The translations under genes and the position numbers were made by a program. A stretch of 9,962 nt of DNA from Deltaproteobacteria bacterium (GTDB lineage Bacteria; Desulfobacterota_B; Binatia; Binatales; Binataceae), in the NCBI GenBank assembly GCA_021827465.1, contig JAKAVX010000002.1, positions 1-9,962 of the forward strand. The letters run 5' to 3'. The notes under the pieces were generated by a model, which saw only the letters and a program-made list of their open reading frames with translations, was not told where the DNA came from and did not search any database. The stretch's first letter is position 1, and each line of letters starts with the position of its first letter. This document shows, piece by piece, positions 1 through 6,316 of the stretch.

Positions 1-1
1 G

Positions 2-397
2 TCGGAGGACGGCGGCGCGTCATGGCGCCGTATAACGGAGGGCATCGACCGCACGTATACGGTGCCGCTGGTTATCGTTGAGGAAGACGGCAAGTCCGCG
101 CTCTACACCGCGGCCGCCGCAGGCCCGCCGCCGAGCTGGCAGGTCGCGACGCGCGGCGCGGACTCGGCGATCTTCCGCAGCGTCGATCATGGGCGGACGT
201 TCGAAGTGAGCGAGCGCCGCTTCGGACCGGAGCGCGGGATGCCGATGCGGTTTCGGGAGATGCCAGGTGCGTCGGAGTTTTTCGGCGTATCGACGACCGG
301 AGCGGTCTTCCGATACGGCGCCAACGGAGACGGATACGCCTCGCATCCGCTTGCGGAAAAGCTCCCGCCAGCCTACGACCTCGTGGTTCTGCCCTAG
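2..397 (+). CDS. BNR/Asp-box beta-propeller protein, C-terminal part (5' end outside window)
   Basis: The frame is open from base 2 to a TAG stop at 395-397, so this is the last 131 codons of a gene that starts upstream. Two Asp-box motifs (S-x-D-x-G-x-x-W/F), typical of BNR, sialidase-like and sortilin/Vps10-like propeller blades, are visible: SEDGGASW encoded at 2-25 and SVDHGRTF at 179-202. The spacing of about 59 residues suits successive blades. The segment between them has alternating hydrophobic residues as in beta strands, and the protein ends soon after the last blade. Family members are often annotated as WD40/YVTN/BNR-like repeat or glycosyl-hydrolase-like proteins, with poorly defined roles. 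Substrate, location and signal peptide cannot be judged from this fragment. It converges on the small membrane protein gene on the other strand, and the two stop codons overlap. Confidence 0.72.
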   Translation, partial: SEDGGASWRRITEGIDRTYTVPLVIVEEDGKSALYTAAAAGPPPSWQVATRGADSAIFRSVDHGRTFEVSERRFGPERGMPMRFREMPGASEFFGVSTTGAVFRYGANGDGYASHPLAEKLPPAYDLVVLP

Positions 398-651
398 TCT
401 TCGGAATCCGCGGGCGAATCGTGAGTCCCGCCTTTTTTGTCGCGTACCTCCCTGACTACGAACGCGCCGCCCAGAAAGACAAACAGCAACCCGATTGGAA
501 AAAGCACGCCTGCGAGAATCGGGCGCTCGTAGATTATCTCCAGGCCCCACCAAATGAGCCCGGCACCGAGAGCAAGAAAGAGAAGAACCTGACCGAAGCG
601 CATCCGGGCCACCATAAACCTAACGCCAGCCTCTGTCACCCAAATCCGCAC
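394..651 (-). CDS. Small two-helix membrane protein of unknown function
   Basis: The 85-codon reading has two strongly hydrophobic stretches, about residues 20-40 (LLFLALGAGLIWWGLEII) and 45-67 (ILAGVLFPIGLLFVFLGGAF), separated by a short charged turn (YERP). A hydrophilic, acidic tail follows the second helix. This is the pattern of a small integral inner-membrane hairpin protein. I do not recognise a family and assign no function. The start is uncertain: the longest form uses GTG at 651 with a poorly spaced AAGGG upstream. ATG at 615 or 603 would give proteins of 73 or 69 residues that keep both helices, and these look more natural. The TAG stop (394-396) overlaps the stop of the convergent BNR gene. 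It is divergent from the radical SAM gene. Confidence 0.62.
   Translation of the reverse strand: MRIWVTEAGVRFMVARMRFGQVLLFLALGAGLIWWGLEIIYERPILAGVLFPIGLLFVFLGGAFVVREVRDKKGGTHDSPADSED
410..438 (+). terminator. Candidate intrinsic terminator of the BNR gene
   Basis: A GCGGG/CCCGC stem (410-414 with 427-431) with a 12-base loop is followed, one base later, by six T residues (433-438). It starts 12 bases after the BNR stop codon. The stem is short and the loop large, so it may be weak. It lies inside the 3' coding end of the convergent gene on the other strand. Confidence 0.42.
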
Positions 652-657
652 TCACCC

Positions 658-686
658 TTGACCGATAGCGAATAAAAAGCGAAACT
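658..686 (+). promoter_or_regulatory. Weak sigma70-like promoter candidate for the radical SAM gene
   Basis: TTGACC (658-663) is a 5/6 match to a -35 box. After 17 bases comes GAAACT (681-686), only a 3/6 match to a -10 box, although it keeps the two most conserved positions. It lies just upstream of the GGGAG ribosome site at 696-700. The call rests on position and spacing only. Confidence 0.25.
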
Positions 687-709
687 GATGGCCTCGGGAG
701 AAATTCCAT

Positions 710-1702
710 ATGGCCGACGCTGCTCTAGAACTGCCGCTCGTCATTGAAGCTTCCGCGGAGCTGGACACGCGCGGAGAAGTGGAATTCCACGACATGCCGG
801 TGCGCCAGATCCTCAACCGATGCACCAGTCGGCGGGTGCCGTTTCGATGGACGATCAATCCGTATCGCGGATGCGAGTTTGGATGCGTCTACTGTTATGC
901 GCGCTACACGCATGAATTCCTCGAACTGCGCGATCCGCTCGATTTCGAACGGCGGATTTTCGTCAAGCGGATGGCGGCCGAGGTGCTTGCGAGGACGCTC
1001 TCGCGCACGCCGGTCGGCGACGACGCGATCGCTATCGGCACCGCGACCGATCCCTATCAGCCCGCCGAGCGCAGGTTCGAACTGACGCGTTCGATGCTCA
1101 AGGTTCTCGCCGAACTCTCCGGGCTCACGATCTCGATCACGACCAAGTCCGCGCTCATCACGCGCGACCTCGATCTTCTTCGCGCGATCGACCGGCGCTC
1201 GAATCTCTCGGTCAATTTTTCGCTGATAACGCTCGATAGGAAGCTCCAGCGCGTGCTCGAACCGCGCGCGACGCGCCCGGAACTAAGGCTTCGCGCGCTC
1301 GCGGAACTGGCGGGCGCGGGAATCCGATGCAACGTGCTGGTAATGCCGGTGATTCCGGGGCTGAGCGACGATCCGCGCTCGGTCGAGTCGGTGATGCGCG
1401 CGGCGAAGGCGGCTGGCGCAAGCAACGTATGGTGGCGAGCGCTGTTTCTCAGGCCGGCGGCGGCGCGCCGCTTTATCCCGTTCGTTCGCGAGCGCTTTCC
1501 GAAGCTGGCTCCGAGGATAGACGCTTTCTATGCGCGCAATGCCTATCCGCCGAAGACTTACGACGAGCATCTCGAAGCGCTCTTCACACGCCTCAAGGCA
1601 AAATACAGCTTCGATTTCTCGCGTGAACGATTCGCCACGCCGCACGCGCAAGAGATACGGCCCGCGGCACAGCTAAGCCTCCTCGACCGCGCACGCGGGT
1701 GA
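710..1702 (+). CDS. Radical SAM protein, SPL-like (SplB/COG1533; Rv2578c/PA0069-type)
   Basis: The 330-residue protein carries the radical SAM cluster motif CxxxCxxC as CEFGCVYC (Cys55, Cys59, Cys62) inside NPYRGCEFGCVYCYAR, the usual context of the spore-photoproduct-lyase-like family. These cysteines bind a [4Fe-4S] cluster that cleaves S-adenosylmethionine to a 5'-deoxyadenosyl radical. GTATDPYQPAE (110-120), SITTKSALITRD (142-153) and VMPVIPGLSD (211-220) are further family-typical barrel segments. Length agrees with the Rv2578c/PA0069-type group, whose substrate is unknown. A true spore photoproduct lyase is unlikely because nothing here suggests sporulation. The start is supported by GGGAG nine bases before the ATG. 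The tail contains QLSLL (321-325), resembling a beta-clamp binding peptide. The gene is monocistronic as far as the window shows, diverging from the small membrane protein gene and converging on the tRNA. Confidence 0.88.
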   Translation: MADAALELPLVIEASAELDTRGEVEFHDMPVRQILNRCTSRRVPFRWTINPYRGCEFGCVYCYARYTHEFLELRDPLDFERRIFVKRMAAEVLARTLSRTPVGDDAIAIGTATDPYQPAERRFELTRSMLKVLAELSGLTISITTKSALITRDLDLLRAIDRRSNLSVNFSLITLDRKLQRVLEPRATRPELRLRALAELAGAGIRCNVLVMPVIPGLSDDPRSVESVMRAAKAAGASNVWWRALFLRPAAARRFIPFVRERFPKLAPRIDAFYARNAYPPKTYDEHLEALFTRLKAKYSFDFSRERFATPHAQEIRPAAQLSLLDRARG

Positions 1703-1826
1703 AATCGGCTCCCGGGCGTCGATCTGCACGCACAGTGCGCGGGCGAATCGCGGCGCGCAGGCGCGAATACCGCGCTGGGATCAAACCGGCGCGATTCCGA
1801 GAGAGCGAATGATCTGGTTTTGGATT

Positions 1827-1913
1827 TGGTGCGCGGGGCGGGACTTGAACCCGCACGGTATCACTACCACCAGCCCCTCAAACTGGCGTGTCTGCCTGTT
1901 CCACCACCCGCGC
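1827..1913 (-). tRNA. tRNA-Leu (anticodon GAG), CCA encoded
   Basis: The - strand folds into a class II tRNA of 87 bases. It has a GCGCGGG/CCCGCGC acceptor stem, a GTG/CAC D stem, an anticodon stem CCAGT/GCTGG with loop TTGAGGG, a long variable arm (GGTA/TACC, loop GTGA) and a T arm GCGGG-TTCAAGT-CCCGC. The discriminator is A, followed by genomically encoded CCA (complement at 1827-1829). The anticodon GAG (complement of 1877-1879) reads CUC and CUU leucine codons. The 5' end lies 50 bases after the secG stop on the same strand, so it may be co-transcribed with the glycolytic operon and released by RNase P. No clear T-rich terminator follows it. Confidence 0.97.
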
Positions 1914-1963
1914 ACTCGGGGAAAAAGAGGGTATGCGGTTTGTCGCTGGTTGCTGGCTCCGTT

Positions 1964-2320
1964 CTACTTGCTGGCCGGAGCCGGTGAAGCGGCCGAATGC
2001 GGCGCCGGAGCGGGAAGCGCCGGTTTCGCCTTCGGGACGGCCTGAGCCGGCATCACGCTATGCGCCCCGCTTCCGAAGACGCTGCCGGTCGCCCGCTGGG
2101 TCGAGGCGTATGCGAGATACATTGAGGTGGCGAAGAACACCATCGCGAGACCGGCGGTGACCCGGGTGAGCACGTTGCCCGCGCCGCTCGCGCCAAACAC
2201 CGTCTGGCTCGAGCCGCCGAACACGGCGCCGATCTCCGCGCCCTTGCCCTGCTGGAGGAGGATTACCACCACCAGCGAGACGCATACGATTACGTGAATC
2301 GTCAGAACGACCGTTATCAC
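1964..2320 (-). CDS. secG: Protein translocase subunit SecG
   Basis: SecG is the small accessory subunit of the SecYEG channel, which exports unfolded proteins across the inner membrane with SecA. The 118-residue protein shows the family layout: TM1 (about 2-22), the conserved cytoplasmic loop with LLQQGKGAEIGAVFGG, SSQTVFG and GNVLTRVTA, then TM2 (about 54-72). After TM2 comes a roughly 46-residue tail rich in Ala and Pro with a few Lys, a low-complexity type that varies widely among SecG proteins. The start is GTG, preceded by GGGAG five bases upstream (GCGGGAGCTTTA), a good ribosome site. The gene begins only 13 bases after the tpiA stop, so it is very probably in the same operon, a linkage common in bacteria. 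Confidence 0.95.
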   Translation of the reverse strand: MITVVLTIHVIVCVSLVVVILLQQGKGAEIGAVFGGSSQTVFGASGAGNVLTRVTAGLAMVFFATSMYLAYASTQRATGSVFGSGAHSVMPAQAVPKAKPALPAPAPHSAASPAPASK

Positions 2321-2333
2321 TAAAGCTCCCGCC

Positions 2334-3107
2334 TCAACCGACGCGCGCCCTTACTATACGCGCGAAGGAGTCAGCCCTTAAGCTTGCCCCGCCGACCAGA
2401 GCGCCGTCAATATCAGGCTTGCAGACGAGCGAGTCAACGTTCTCGGGCGTGACGCTTCCGCCGTAGATGATTCGGGCCCTGACCGCGGCCTCCCGACCCC
2501 ATCGTTCCTCGATAATTTCACGCATCGCGCCGTGAATCGTTCCCGCCTGCTCGGGCGTGGCGTTCTTGCCCGTGCCGATAGCCCAAACCGGCTCGTAGGC
2601 GATAACGACCCGATCGAGGTCCTCGCCGGCAACGCCGTCGAGGCCGTTTTCGAGCTGCTCGACCACCACTTCGAGCGCGTCGCCCGCGTCGTGCTGCATC
2701 AGGGTTTCGCCCACGCACAGAACCGGGACGAGTCGATGGCGCAGCGCGGCGAGCACCTTCTTGTTGATGGTCTCGTCGCTCTCGCCGAAGATGTGGCGGC
2801 GCTCGGAGTGGCCAAGGATCACGTGCGTCACGCCAAACGGCTTCAGCATCGGGGCCGATACCTCGCCGGTGAACGCGCCCTTGTCCTCGAAGTGCATATC
2901 CTGCGCTCCGAGCAGAATCGACGAACCGGCCAGAGCCTGCGAAACCGCGGGAATCAACACGGACGGCGGCGCGATCAGGACCTGCCGATCCTTCGCCAGG
3001 GCCGAAGCCTCGGGATCAAGTTGCGCGCGAAGCGCGGCGACCATCGCCCGCGCTTCGTTCGCGGTGAAGTTCATCTTCCAGTTTGCCGCGAGAAGCTTGC
3101 TACGCAT
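2334..3107 (-). CDS. tpiA: Triosephosphate isomerase
   Basis: The enzyme interconverts dihydroxyacetone phosphate and glyceraldehyde 3-phosphate in the cytoplasm. The 257-residue length is normal for the TIM-barrel family. Catalytic residues are all visible: Lys11 in ANWKMN, His100 in LGHSERR and the catalytic base Glu172 in AYEPVWAIGTG, which also begins flexible loop 6. The phosphate-binding segments IYGGSV (214-219) and ALVGGASL (236-243) are intact. The ATG start is preceded by GGAAGGTG at suitable spacing. It lies downstream of pgk across a 66-base spacer with a strong hairpin, and upstream of secG by 13 bases, as the third gene of the glycolytic operon. Confidence 0.98.
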   Translation of the reverse strand: MRSKLLAANWKMNFTANEARAMVAALRAQLDPEASALAKDRQVLIAPPSVLIPAVSQALAGSSILLGAQDMHFEDKGAFTGEVSAPMLKPFGVTHVILGHSERRHIFGESDETINKKVLAALRHRLVPVLCVGETLMQHDAGDALEVVVEQLENGLDGVAGEDLDRVVIAYEPVWAIGTGKNATPEQAGTIHGAMREIIEERWGREAAVRARIIYGGSVTPENVDSLVCKPDIDGALVGGASLRADSFARIVRARVG

Positions 3108-3140
3108 CGGACACCTTCCGCGCCAGTCACACGGTCGTGC

Positions 3141-3163
3141 GCGCCGCGACGCATCCGCGGCGC
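3141..3163 (-). promoter_or_regulatory. Intercistronic GC hairpin between pgk and tpiA
   Basis: A perfect 8-bp inverted repeat, GCGCCGCG (3141-3148) and CGCGGCGC (3156-3163), flanks a 7-base loop. In the transcript it sits about ten bases after the pgk stop and about 33 bases before the tpiA start. No T-run follows, so it is not a classical intrinsic terminator. mRNA stabilisation or processing is an inference. Confidence 0.45.
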
Positions 3164-3173
3164 CCGCCGCTCG

Positions 3174-4349
3174 CTAGCAATCGAGCGCCTTCACGCCCGG
3201 AAGCTCGCGCCCCTCGAGGTATTCGAGCGTTGCGCCGCCGCCGGTCGAGATATGGGTGAAACCTCGCGACCACGGCTGATGGGCGACCGCGGCTGCGGTG
3301 TCTCCGCCGCCGATTACGCTTTTGACGCCGCCGAGCCCGGCAAGCGCTTCGCCGACCCCCAGAGTGCCCTTTGCGAACGCCTCGTTTTCGAAAAGTCCGA
3401 GCGGGCCGTTCCAGATCACGGTTTTGGCCCGGGCCAGGCGCGCGATGAAGTCGTCGGCGGTCCTGGGCCCGATATCGAGACCCATCATCCCGGCCGGAAT
3501 TTCGGAGACCACGGTTGCGGTCTCGGGCTTGTCGGGAGCTTGCGCGACGACGTGATCGATCGGCAGCACAAAATCCACGCCCTGCTTATTCGCCGCCTCC
3601 ATCAGCTCGTTCGCAAGCTCGAGCTTGTCCTCCTCGACTCGCGAGCGTCCGATCGGCGTGCCGCGCGCCCTAAGGAACGTGTAGGCCATCGCGCCGCCGA
3701 TAAGAAATGTGTCGAACTTGGGCAGCAGATGCTTGATCACGTCGATTTTGTCGGAAACCTTGGCGCCACCGAGGATCGCAATTGCCGGGCGCTCGGGGTT
3801 GTCGACCACCAGGCTCAGCGCTTCCAGCTCGCGCATCATCAGGAAGCCCGGCACACGCTCGGCGAAGAACTGCGCTACGCCCGCGGTCGAGGCGTGGGCG
3901 CGATGCGCCGCGCCGAAAGCGTCGTTCACATACACGTCCTTGCCACGCGCGAGTTCGTGGGCAAAGTCGCGATTGTTGGCCTCTTCGTCGGCATGGAAGC
4001 GCAGGTTCTCGAGCAGCAGCGCCTCGCCCGGCTTCAGCGCCGAGACCATCCTGCCGGTTACGTCGCCGATACAATCGGGCGCAAGCGGCACCTTGATTCC
4101 AAGCTCGGCGCTCAAGCGCTCGCTGACAGGCTTCAGGCTGAATTCCGGGGTGCGCTCCTTGGGACGGCCGAGATGCGAGCACATCACTGGCGAGCCGCCC
4201 TCCTTCAGGATGTAGCGGATGGTCTCTAGAGTGGCCTCGATGCGGGTTGCGTCGGTGATGCGGCCGTCGTGGATCGGCACATTGAAGTCGCATCGCACCA
4301 GCACCCGCTTGCCCGCCAGCTTCAGGCTCGTAATCGGTCGAATTGACAT
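3174..4349 (-). CDS. pgk: Phosphoglycerate kinase
   Basis: This cytoplasmic enzyme transfers the acyl phosphate of 1,3-bisphosphoglycerate to ADP, making ATP and 3-phosphoglycerate. At 391 residues it is full length. In the N-terminal substrate domain, RCDFNVP (Asp21, Asn23), Arg36, SHLGRPK (His59, Arg62) and the LLLENLRFH segment bind 3-phosphoglycerate. In the C-terminal nucleotide domain, ILGGAKVSDKI (192-202), VIWNGPLGLFE (311-321), the GGGDTAAAV loop (347-355) and STGGGATLEYLEG (368-380) bind the nucleotide and close the active site. The ATG start has only a weak GGCGG upstream, but it begins 18 bases after the gap stop, so translational coupling is plausible. It is second in the operon, using the product of the gap-encoded enzyme. 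Confidence 0.98.
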   Translation of the reverse strand: MSIRPITSLKLAGKRVLVRCDFNVPIHDGRITDATRIEATLETIRYILKEGGSPVMCSHLGRPKERTPEFSLKPVSERLSAELGIKVPLAPDCIGDVTGRMVSALKPGEALLLENLRFHADEEANNRDFAHELARGKDVYVNDAFGAAHRAHASTAGVAQFFAERVPGFLMMRELEALSLVVDNPERPAIAILGGAKVSDKIDVIKHLLPKFDTFLIGGAMAYTFLRARGTPIGRSRVEEDKLELANELMEAANKQGVDFVLPIDHVVAQAPDKPETATVVSEIPAGMMGLDIGPRTADDFIARLARAKTVIWNGPLGLFENEAFAKGTLGVGEALAGLGGVKSVIGGGDTAAAVAHQPWSRGFTHISTGGGATLEYLEGRELPGVKALDC

Positions 4350-4367
4350 GACTGTTACCGCCGATAA

Positions 4368-5372
4368 TCAGAGCCGCGCCGCTACGTGGGCGGTGACGTC
4401 GGCAAGGCGGCACGAGTAACCCCATTCGTTGTCGTACCAGGAGAAGACTTTCACCAGCCGCTTGCCCATCACCTTAGTAAGCGGCGCGTCGAAGATCGAC
4501 GAGTGCGAATTGCCGTTGAAGTCGATGGAAACCATCGGCTCGTCGCTGTAGGCGAGAATCCCCTTCAATTCGCCCTCGGCCGCTTTCTTCATCGCGGCGT
4601 TGACCGCCTTGTCGTCGGTGTCGCGCTCGACGATCGCGGCCAAATCGACCAGCGAGACGTTCGCGGTCGGAACCCTGATCGCGACGCCGTCGAGCTTGCC
4701 CTTGAGCGCGGGCAGAACCAGCCCTATCGCTCGCGCCGCGCCGGTCGACGTCGGCACCATCGAGAGCCCCGCCGCGCGGGCGCGCCTGAGATCGCGATGC
4801 GGTCCGTCCTGGAGATTCTGATCGGCTGTATAGGCGTGCACCGTCGTCATCAGGCCGTGCATGATCCCGAAATTCTCGTGCAGCACTTTCGCAATCGGGG
4901 CGAGGCAGTTGGTGGTACAGGAAGCGTTGGAGATGATGTGATGCTTGACCGGATCGTAAGCTCCGGGGTTGACGCCCATGCAGATGGTCGCGTCGACGCC
5001 TTCGCCGGGCGCGCTGATCACGACCTTTTTCGCTCCCGCCGCAAGATGCGCCGCGGCTTTTTCCTTCGAGGTGAACAGTCCTGTGGATTCGACCACGATC
5101 TGCACCCCGAGGGATTTCCAGGGCAGCTTCGACGGATCGCGCTCCGCAAGCACCTTGACCGGCTTGCCGTCGATGAGGATCGTGTCGCCCTCGGCTTTCA
5201 GGTCATGAGCGAGCGTTCCGTGGACCGAGTCGTATTTGAGCAGATGGCAAAGCGTGCGAGCGTCGGTGATGTCGTTCACCGCGACGGTTTCGAGATCTTT
5301 TCGTGTCAGTGCGGCGCGCAGAAAGAGCCTGCCGATTCGTCCAAATCCATTGATGGCGATTTTGGTAGCCAC
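4368..5372 (-). CDS. gap: Glyceraldehyde-3-phosphate dehydrogenase, type I, probably NAD-dependent
   Basis: The enzyme oxidatively phosphorylates glyceraldehyde 3-phosphate to 1,3-bisphosphoglycerate. The 334-residue protein has the Rossmann fingerprint [14 protein letters not shown] (7-20). Asp34 in VNDITD is the acidic residue that favours NAD over NADP. The active site is [12 protein letters not shown] with Cys152, paired with His179 in TVHAYT. Other family segments are [15 protein letters not shown] and [16 protein letters not shown] near the C-terminus. The start is GTG, with a strong GGGAGGA ribosome site (complement of 5381-5387) nine bases upstream. It is the first gene of the leftward gap-pgk-tpiA-secG series and diverges from tolQ. 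Confidence 0.98.
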   Translation of the reverse strand: MATKIAINGFGRIGRLFLRAALTRKDLETVAVNDITDARTLCHLLKYDSVHGTLAHDLKAEGDTILIDGKPVKVLAERDPSKLPWKSLGVQIVVESTGLFTSKEKAAAHLAAGAKKVVISAPGEGVDATICMGVNPGAYDPVKHHIISNASCTTNCLAPIAKVLHENFGIMHGLMTTVHAYTADQNLQDGPHRDLRRARAAGLSMVPTSTGAARAIGLVLPALKGKLDGVAIRVPTANVSLVDLAAIVERDTDDKAVNAAMKKAAEGELKGILAYSDEPMVSIDFNGNSHSSIFDAPLTKVMGKRLVKVFSWYDNEWGYSCRLADVTAHVAARL

Positions 5373-5423
5373 GGCGTGAATCCTCCCGGGTGCTTCTCGC
5401 GGCGCCTGTTTTGTAATCGCCGC

Positions 5424-5452
5424 AAGTTAGACGTTGGACTTTACTGTTGCAA
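5424..5452 (-). promoter_or_regulatory. Weak promoter candidate for the gap operon
   Basis: On the - strand, TTGCAA (5447-5452) and TAACTT (5424-5429) are spaced by 17 bases. The matches to consensus are only 4/6 and 3/6. The position, about 50-80 bases before the gap start in the only sizeable non-coding gap upstream of it, is the main support. Confidence 0.22.
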
Positions 5453-5471
5453 GGGTCATGCAGCATAAAAC

Positions 5472-5490
5472 GAGCCAAATTGAGCCAATT
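5472..5490. repeat. Tandem 10-base-phased repeat in the gap/tolQ divergent spacer
   Basis: GAGCCAAATT (5472-5481) is followed immediately by GAGCCAATT (5482-5490). The two copies start one helical turn apart, on one face of the DNA, as expected for a paired protein-binding site. No regulator can be named, and chance remains possible for so short a repeat. Confidence 0.35.
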
Positions 5491-5524
5491 CTTCGCCAGA
5501 CAAGGCTATTGGGCGGCGCAGATA

Positions 5525-5552
5525 TTTTTCACCGGCCAAAAAAGGGTAAAAT
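5525..5552 (+). promoter_or_regulatory. Promoter candidate for the tol-pal operon
   Basis: TAAAAT (5547-5552) is a 5/6 match to the -10 box. TTTTTC (5525-5530), 16 bases upstream, is a poor -35 box. Transcription would begin around 5559-5560, giving a leader of only 10-20 bases before tolQ. The surroundings (5521-5552) are the most A/T-rich stretch of the spacer. Confidence 0.35.
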
Positions 5553-5570
5553 GTCGGCTTACAGAGGAAG

Positions 5571-6296
5571 ATGGCCTTTATGATCCCTTCTGCGACGGCT
5601 GGCGCCGGTGGTTTGAGCGTCGTCGATCTGCTCCTCGGAACGGGGCCGGTTGTTCAGGTAGTTATCTGGACACTTGTTGCGTTTTCGGTCGGGAGTTGGG
5701 GAATAATCCTCTACAAGCTGGTTCAGACTTCGCGTGCGCGACGGGAATCCGAGCGCTTCATTTCCATATTCTGGGAATCCCGCAACCTCGCCACTATCCA
5801 CAACGCCAGCGTCGGCCTGGTTCGCAGCCCGATCGCGCAGGTCTTCCGCGCCGGCTATCAGGAAGTGTTGCAGCTTACCCGGGCCAAGCGCCAGGCGGTC
5901 GGCGCCGAGAACGCCTTTTCGGCCGACTTCGGCGGCTCGGAGAACGTGATGCGCGCGATGAAGAAGCAGGGCAATGTCGAGCTGACCAAGCTCGAATACG
6001 GGATCACGTTCCTGGCGACCACCGGCTCGACCTGTCCGTTTGTGGGTCTTTTCGGAACAGTGTGGGGTATCATGACGGCCTTTCTCGGCCTATCGGCTGC
6101 GCACTCATCCAATATTCAGGCGGTCGCGCCGGGAATCGCCGAGGCGCTTATCACCACCGCGATCGGCCTGGTTGCCGCGATTCCAGCGCAGGTCTTCTAC
6201 AACTACCTGACCGCGCGGGTTCACGTGCTTGCCACCGAGATCGACAACTTCACCGCTGAATTCCTCAATATCGCCGAGCGTCATTTCCTGTCTTAA
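5571..6296 (+). CDS. tolQ: Tol-Pal system protein TolQ
   Basis: TolQ is the inner-membrane stator-type subunit that, with TolR, forms a proton channel energising TolA; it is homologous to ExbB and MotA. The 241-residue protein has three membrane helices, about residues 28-50, 143-172 and 188-212, with the large cytoplasmic loop between the first two. TM2 carries PFVGLFGTVWGIM and TM3 carries APGIAEALITTAIGLVAAIPA, the family signatures, including the conserved Thr thought to line the proton path. The start is ambiguous. ATG 5571 is very close to GAGGA (5564-5568), whereas ATG 5580 is about 11 bases from it and would drop three residues. It is the first gene of the rightward operon, with tolR following after 20 bases. 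Confidence 0.96.
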   Translation: MAFMIPSATAGAGGLSVVDLLLGTGPVVQVVIWTLVAFSVGSWGIILYKLVQTSRARRESERFISIFWESRNLATIHNASVGLVRSPIAQVFRAGYQEVLQLTRAKRQAVGAENAFSADFGGSENVMRAMKKQGNVELTKLEYGITFLATTGSTCPFVGLFGTVWGIMTAFLGLSAAHSSNIQAVAPGIAEALITTAIGLVAAIPAQVFYNYLTARVHVLATEIDNFTAEFLNIAERHFLS

Positions 6297-6316
6297 GGAT
6301 CACCGGAGACGGAATC

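Noticed and set aside
710..1702. True spore photoproduct lyase
   Set aside because: Similarity is to the broader SPL-like radical SAM group. No sporulation genes are nearby and the context is a Gram-negative genome.
1750..1800. Imperfect GGCGCGAAT-type repeats and a GCGCG/CGCGC hairpin downstream of the tRNA
   Set aside because: The arms are short, the sequence is GC-rich and no T-run follows. They are not distinguishable from background, so no terminator is called.
1703..1913. tRNA 3' end as an integration (att) site next to the radical SAM gene
   Set aside because: No integrase, no repeated copy of the tRNA 3' end and no compositional change are present in the 124-base spacer or beyond.
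1809..2045. 78-codon + strand frame containing CAGRDLNPHGITTTSPSNW
   Set aside because: This is the familiar spurious translation of the antisense strand of a tRNA gene.
2532..4229. 565-codon open frame on the + strand, opposite tpiA and pgk
   Set aside because: The two genes on the - strand are unambiguous full-length enzymes. The long frame spans both genes and their spacer, shows no recognisable domain or start site, and is a usual by-product of GC-rich third codon positions.
4386..5468. 360-codon open frame on the + strand, opposite gap
   Set aside because: It mirrors the gap coding sequence, is His/Arg/Asp-rich in an antisense manner, and has no family features.
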